NCBI GenBank assembly: GCA_029465975.1
Contig: CM055743.1
Coordinates: 13,690,231-13,754,230, forward strand
DNA length: 64,000 nucleotides
Origin: Dallia pectoralis
Lineage: Eukaryota; Chordata; Actinopteri; Esociformes; Umbridae
Direction: 5' to 3'
This document shows positions 59,319 through 64,000 of this stretch, piece after piece (the first letter of the stretch is position 1; the number at the start of each line of letters is the position of its first letter). The notes below the pieces were generated by a model. The model did no database searches and was not told the DNA's origin. It was given only the letters and a program-made list of their open reading frames with translations. A program made the translations under genes and the position numbers.

Positions 59319-62300
59319 ATGGCTCTACAAAATGGATATTCCATTAACTCCTCGGCACTGGATGACAGCGAAGAGGAAAAACCTCTTCTTAAAGGAGAAG
59401 TGGAGGACGTGGATGACTCAGGTGTGGCTTCACTTCAGTTGTTTTTTAGCATTCAGCGATCAGCACCTGGGATGTTATTATCTTTGTGTAAAGCCCTCAG
59501 TCACGTGATCCTCTCTCTGATATCTCCATACATCTGATTCCCATCTGAAGTCACAACATAGAATTGGTTATGAAGAACTTATTAACTAATTTGACAGGTG
59601 TAAAGGATGTGTGTGAACACAGTACCAGTCAAATGTTTGGACACATGAAATGAGTCCCAGGTAATACATTTTTTATCTTGTACATTACAGAGGAATAGTA
59701 AAGACATCTCTGAAATAACAAATATAGAATCCTGTAGTAACCCAAAAAAGAGATTAAAATCACATTTATATTTTTGATTCTTCAAAGTAGCAACTATTTG
59801 GGTGTGTCTAAAATATTGACTGTTACATATACTGTATATTGTCTATATTGTAATCTGTTTTAAGGGGGTATAATGTGTAATTACATATATTATTTCACTT
59901 GATAAAAATAATAGGTCCTGTTATAAATACCTAATTTATAATTCAAACATAAACCACTGTTCCACTCAGAGGCGTTAGGGAGTAATGCTTTATAAGAACT
60001 GGGTGTCTATAGAAGGACTTAGTGGTTTCAAAGGGAGAGTCATGTGACTGTTGTTCCTTTTTTTAATAGTGCTTTACATAACAATATATGTCTGTAGAGG
60101 AAATCTGAAGTTCCACTAAAGTTGAGCTTTCAGTTACAATTAGTAGTCATACATTGGTAACTGTGATAATTTGATCACGGTTGAAATTTGGCCTTACCCC
60201 TTCAATTTTATACTAACAATAAGCTAGAGAAATGTTTATATACTGTGTAAATATTAAACCAAGGTGGCTTTGCACCAATCATTCTAGACTAACACTATGC
60301 TAGTGCAATGTTTATATACAGTGAGTATATATTAAACTAAGGTGGCTTTGCCCCCATAATTCTTTACTAACATTAAGGCTGTGCTATTTTAATAGGTTAT
60401 TCAAAGAATCCAGGGTTACTTGTTTTTGAGCTCACATTTAGACAGACACAGGTTTTAGATATACTTCTGATAGACTCTGTTGAGTTTGTCCGTCTGAGTT
60501 TGTGCACTTGTCATGTCCAACAGTACCTCCACAATGCTGCTCGGCGCGCTACAATCTGGCCATATTGATGTTTTTTGGATTTGCCGTCGTCTACGGTCTT
60601 CGTGTCAACCTCAGTGTCGCAATGGTGGTGATGGTCAACGGGACCCAAGTCCAGCCCATTCTCAACAGCTCTGGTGGGCATGAGTGCCCGGTGCCCTCCC
60701 ACGGGTCTGACAACAGTAGCCAAACCGGAGACCAACCAGACGGGGTGAGTGCCAAGAGAGTTCATTCCTCTGGACTAACCATGTATTCTGTTTTCTTTGC
60801 AAATGTTTGGCAACATATTTGGTTTTGCTGAACTAGGCGAACACCACCAAACCCTCCTGTTTGAAAACATTTAATTAAACACAGAAATCGTGGGAAAACA
60901 CACTTTTCTTTCTTGAACCAAACCACATGCTGTGGCAGGGGAAATGAATAGATCCCTCTCTGTACCCTCCCCTCATCATGCATTATAGATTAATTAGGTC
61001 ACTAATTGGTTAGGTTCCACCCTCACCTGGTAGTTTAAATCTGAACCTAGATGGGCCCGTTGATGGGCTGCTTCACATAATTGATGGCTCTGCCACTACA
61101 TCTGCATCACATGACCGGTACCTTGTCGACAACAAAGGGATGCCTGAATATTATTAGACCGTAATGGAGGTGCGGGAGCTGGAATGCCACAGTGTGAATA
61201 GAAACAACCAGAGGCTAACAGTTTAACCGTGGACTTATTTAATCAGAGCTAATATTCTGCAAATAATATCAAATTAATAACATGTGTGCCTCAATCTGGC
61301 ACCTGCATTCAGTGAGGATTGTAGCATATTCTGAATGGCAAACTATGGACCTAGCTGATCACAAACCAATTTACAGTCACTCCAGTCAGTGGGCCAGTGA
61401 CTACCCAGAACCACCTGCGCTGATTGCTGTGATAAATAATAATACAATAAGAAATCCCCAACGAGTAACATAGTTTTCTCTCTCCGTCAGATACCTCAGT
61501 ACTCATGGGACAGCCAGACTCAGGGCCTGCTGCTGGGAGCGTTCTTCTTTGGCTACCTAGTAACTCAGATCCCTGGGGGGTATCTGGCCGGACACTTCGG
61601 TGGGACCATTTTTCTTGGGGTTGGAGTACTGGGTACCGCGGCCCTCACACTCCTCACCCCCCTGGCCGCAAAGCTCGGACCCTATTGGCTGTTTAGCTTA
61701 CGTGCCCTGGAAGGATTTGGAGAGGTAAAAGGCATCCTGTGTGCAAAGCATTTCCCCATTATATTAAGCATTGATATTGATTTTACCGTAGAGTTTTTTA
61801 TGTTTACGTGTAACTAACATGTCACAATGAGTAATATCCAGGGTGTATGGTTCGTTTCAGTGACATTAGGATGGTTCATATAAATGTGTGTATCTCTCTC
61901 TGTGTGTGTGTCCTCAGGGGTTCACGTTTCCAGCCATGATGGCCATGTGGGCCTGCTGGTCTCCTCCGTTGGAGAGGTCTCGTCTCATCACCCTGTCCGG
62001 GGCCGGGGCCAACTTCGGGGCCTTCGTGGCTCTTCCCCTCACCGGCTTTATCTGTCACAGTTTGGGCTGGCCTGCAGTCTTCTACATCTGTGGTGAGAGT
62101 TATATCGCCGTCACACCATTCAAACACACAGACAGTAATGCGGTGGTCCGGAGAAGCGGTCTGGGCTTCTGACCCGGTGGATTGTGGGTTCAGTCTGGTA
62201 ACGGTTTAAGCCACGACTAAGCTGACTGTTTGTGTCAGATCTGTAAAAGCAGTGGGAGTGATTGAACTCCACATTGCAGCAATTCGTCTGCACTAAAGGC

Positions 62301-62879
62301 CACTGCTAAGTCTGTTGGACCCATTCGCTCTTTCCTTTTCTCATGTAAATGGTAAAATATTGTCATGTCTTTGCTTTATTTGCATCACTTCCAATTTACA
62401 ATATATATTAACAACATATTACTATGTCAGAACAGAATCTAGGCTTTTTTCTTACTCACTCGTACTTTGATAACTAGGGGGCGCTGGTTGCCTCTGGGCA
62501 GTGTTCTGGTTCACCCTGGTGACAGACCAGCCCGGCACTCACCCACGAATCAGCAAAAGAGAACGAGAATACATCATCAATTCAATAGGAAAAGAGGTAC
62601 CAACGGACTCTGTGGTCTACATTTTGTTTTGGTCATATTTATTTGTAAATCGTTTCTGTCAATCTTTTCTCTGTGTCACTCTTTTTTGTCTTTTTTCCCC
62701 TCTGCTTTCTAACACAGGGCGGTGCCCATGGCTGGTCAGTGCCTTTGTTACCCATGTTCCTCTCTGTCCCTCTGTGGGCAACCATAGTGTCACAAATGTG
62801 TTCCAACTGGTCCTATTACACTTTGCTCACCTCCCTTCCCACCTATATGGACACAATATTGCACTTTGACCTCCATCAG
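59319..62879 (+). CDS. slc17a5: Sialin-like SLC17 anion transporter (3' end outside window)
   Basis: Six coding exons: 59319-59421, 60524-60744, 61491-61724, 61918-62092, 62478-62596, 62718-62879, all in phase, 338 codons so far. The next exon should begin in phase 0 beyond the window. The N-terminal tail has a dileucine lysosomal sorting motif (EEEKPLL). It is followed by CCSARYNLAILMFFGFAVVY (TM1) with RVNLSVAMV, a long lumenal loop with N-glycosylation sequons (NGT, NSS, NSS), then WDSQTQGLLLGAFFFGYLVTQIPGGYLAG, LRALEGFGEG and PPLERSRL, all hallmarks of the SLC17 branch of the major facilitator superfamily. Sialin exports sialic acid with protons from lysosomes. The conserved histidine in human FPAMHAMW is Met here (FPAMMAMW), so this may be a fish paralogue with a different substrate or coupling. 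The symbol marks the family; true orthology is unproven. Confidence 0.85.
59615..59835. mobile_element. Short Tc1-derived MITE
   Basis: Left end CAGTACCAGTCAAATGTTTG GACACA; right part CAACTATTTGGGTGTGTCTA; both match ends of a widespread Tc1 family. The internal transposase is absent. Intron 1 of the sialin-like gene. Confidence 0.6.
60210..60385. repeat. Tandem duplication of about 75 bp, two and a half copies
   Basis: Units carry ACTAACA.TA.GCTAG, AATGTTTATATAC and AAGGTGGCTTTGC in the same order. Confidence 0.7.
62120..62300 (+). mobile_element. Candidate tRNA-derived SINE
   Basis: GGTCCGGAGAAGCGGTCTGG GCTTCTGACCCGGTGGATTG TGGGTTCAGTC resembles a decayed tRNA head with a B-box-like GGGTTCAGTC. 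A body with CTGCACTAAAGGCCACTG follows. No clear target duplication. Confidence 0.35.
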
Positions 62880-64000
62880 GTAAAACCAGTTTAAATCTGC
62901 ACGGCTTAGTGCTGAGACTAGACGATATCATACATGCATCATATATCGCCTTATATCATATATAACATATATATATTGTGTTTATACAACGTCCTCTGGT
63001 GACACCCAAAGAGGTGAGAGGTATACTGAAATCCCAAATTCCAACATGGGTTCCCTTGCCTGGCCATGGCCACTGTATACATATATCCTCTGTGATAACA
63101 GCACCACCTGGTGGTACAAGACGGTTTTACGGTCACCTAACCTTTATGCTCTAACAACCAATGCATGGAATCATTTTTGGGGACTAATTGTAAAATGTAC
63201 CTGTATACGTAGAGCAGTGTTACTCACTAATTGAATCCTCCTCCAAATGCAAATGATCTCATGTACCAGAGGCCACGAATTCCGACAACGTCTGAGAAAT
63301 AGCAATATATCTTTATTCAGTTTCACCGCAAAACCCAAGAGTCAGGCAGAAGTGTATTATGTCTGTAGAGAACCATGGCAGGGATAGAAATGATGAAAGC
63401 GTAACAAGGACTTTCCTGACCATTTCACTGAAGTTTAGCCGTTATTTGACTGACCCGAGTGGTTAAAGCTGTTGGTCTTTCCGTCTAACTACCTCTGCAA
63501 CAGAACTTTACAATTATCAAACCCGATTGCACATGCGTTTAGGTTGTGCTAATCCTACAAAAACGAGTTATACAGTAAATCACTTTGCACGTCAGCAGCT
63601 AATCTGCAATGAAAATAGACAGTGCTCATTGTGCCATTTTACACTAGATGATGATTTACTGGATTTACTGGATAAAGATCGATGAGAATATTTTTTGACA
63701 CCGGCAAAAAAAATGGGTAATCGTTTGCATAACGTAAGAATATTTAAACAGTTTTTTTATCGGTTTCTCACAACGTGCCAGGCTTTTGTGTGATAGACTA
63801 CTAAAATCAGGTTTGTCAGGTTGGGACAACATCAAATGTGTGACGTGTCTACAGAGAGGGTTGTGAAATACTGGGCTGTGGATGTCAATCTAAAACTATA
63901 TAAGTAACCATACAGTATCGGTGTAACATAGCTTAAACAACAGTTAAAGATTGTATTCCATCTGAATTTAGCAACTTGGAGGGTTATTTGTGCTGTTGGT
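62880..64000 (+). other. Intron of the sialin-like gene to the window edge
   Basis: I found no exon for the remaining transporter half (TM7-TM12) here. The sequence is AT-rich with no recognisable repeat apart from a short ATAT tract at about 62940-62975. Confidence 0.5.

Overview
The window is vertebrate nuclear DNA. Five protein-coding genes are split by GT-AG introns, there is no operon structure, and Tc1-like transposon remnants and intronic minisatellites are abundant. The protein sequences and the Tc1 end sequences point to a teleost fish. Placing it near pike and salmon is only a guess from the style of the Tc1 and tandem repeats. Genes were identified by translating exons and comparing them with remembered vertebrate families; no database search was run.

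Layout: (1) 1-2415, minus strand: the 5' end of tfap2e (AP-2 epsilon), with two alternative first coding exons. (2) 3594-8005, minus: complete ncdn (neurochondrin), six coding exons. (3) 8410-8949: a divergent promoter shared by ncdn and the next gene. (4) 16114-40009, plus: complete kiaa0319l (five PKD domains, one membrane span; the mammalian protein is the AAV receptor), 20 coding exons, 977 codons. (5) 45243-52141, plus: complete cap1 (cyclase-associated actin regulator), 12 coding exons. (6) 53832-57153, minus: complete ppt1 (lysosomal palmitoyl-protein thioesterase), converging on cap1. (7) 59319-62879, plus: the first six coding exons of a sialin-like SLC17 transporter that runs off the right edge. 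Assembled reading frames of ncdn, kiaa0319l, cap1 and ppt1 all sum to a multiple of three with matching splice phases.

Gene order agrees with human 1p34: KIAA0319L/NCDN head to head with TFAP2E beyond NCDN, and CAP1/PPT1 tail to tail. The two blocks are several Mb apart in human but adjacent here. ppt1 and the sialin-like gene both encode lysosomal proteins and are divergent neighbours. A CLEAR-like E-box lies upstream of the sialin-like gene and another in its first coding intron.

The most unusual content is the minisatellites. About a dozen large arrays occupy the introns, and several start at or just after a 5' splice site. In kiaa0319l the real donor is the first unit of an array of about 60 donor-like 34-bp units (29993-32135). 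In cap1 the real acceptor and the first exon bases are the last unit of an array of about 16 acceptor-like 42-bp units (47640-48340). In both, using a decoy copy would add an in-frame stop almost at once.
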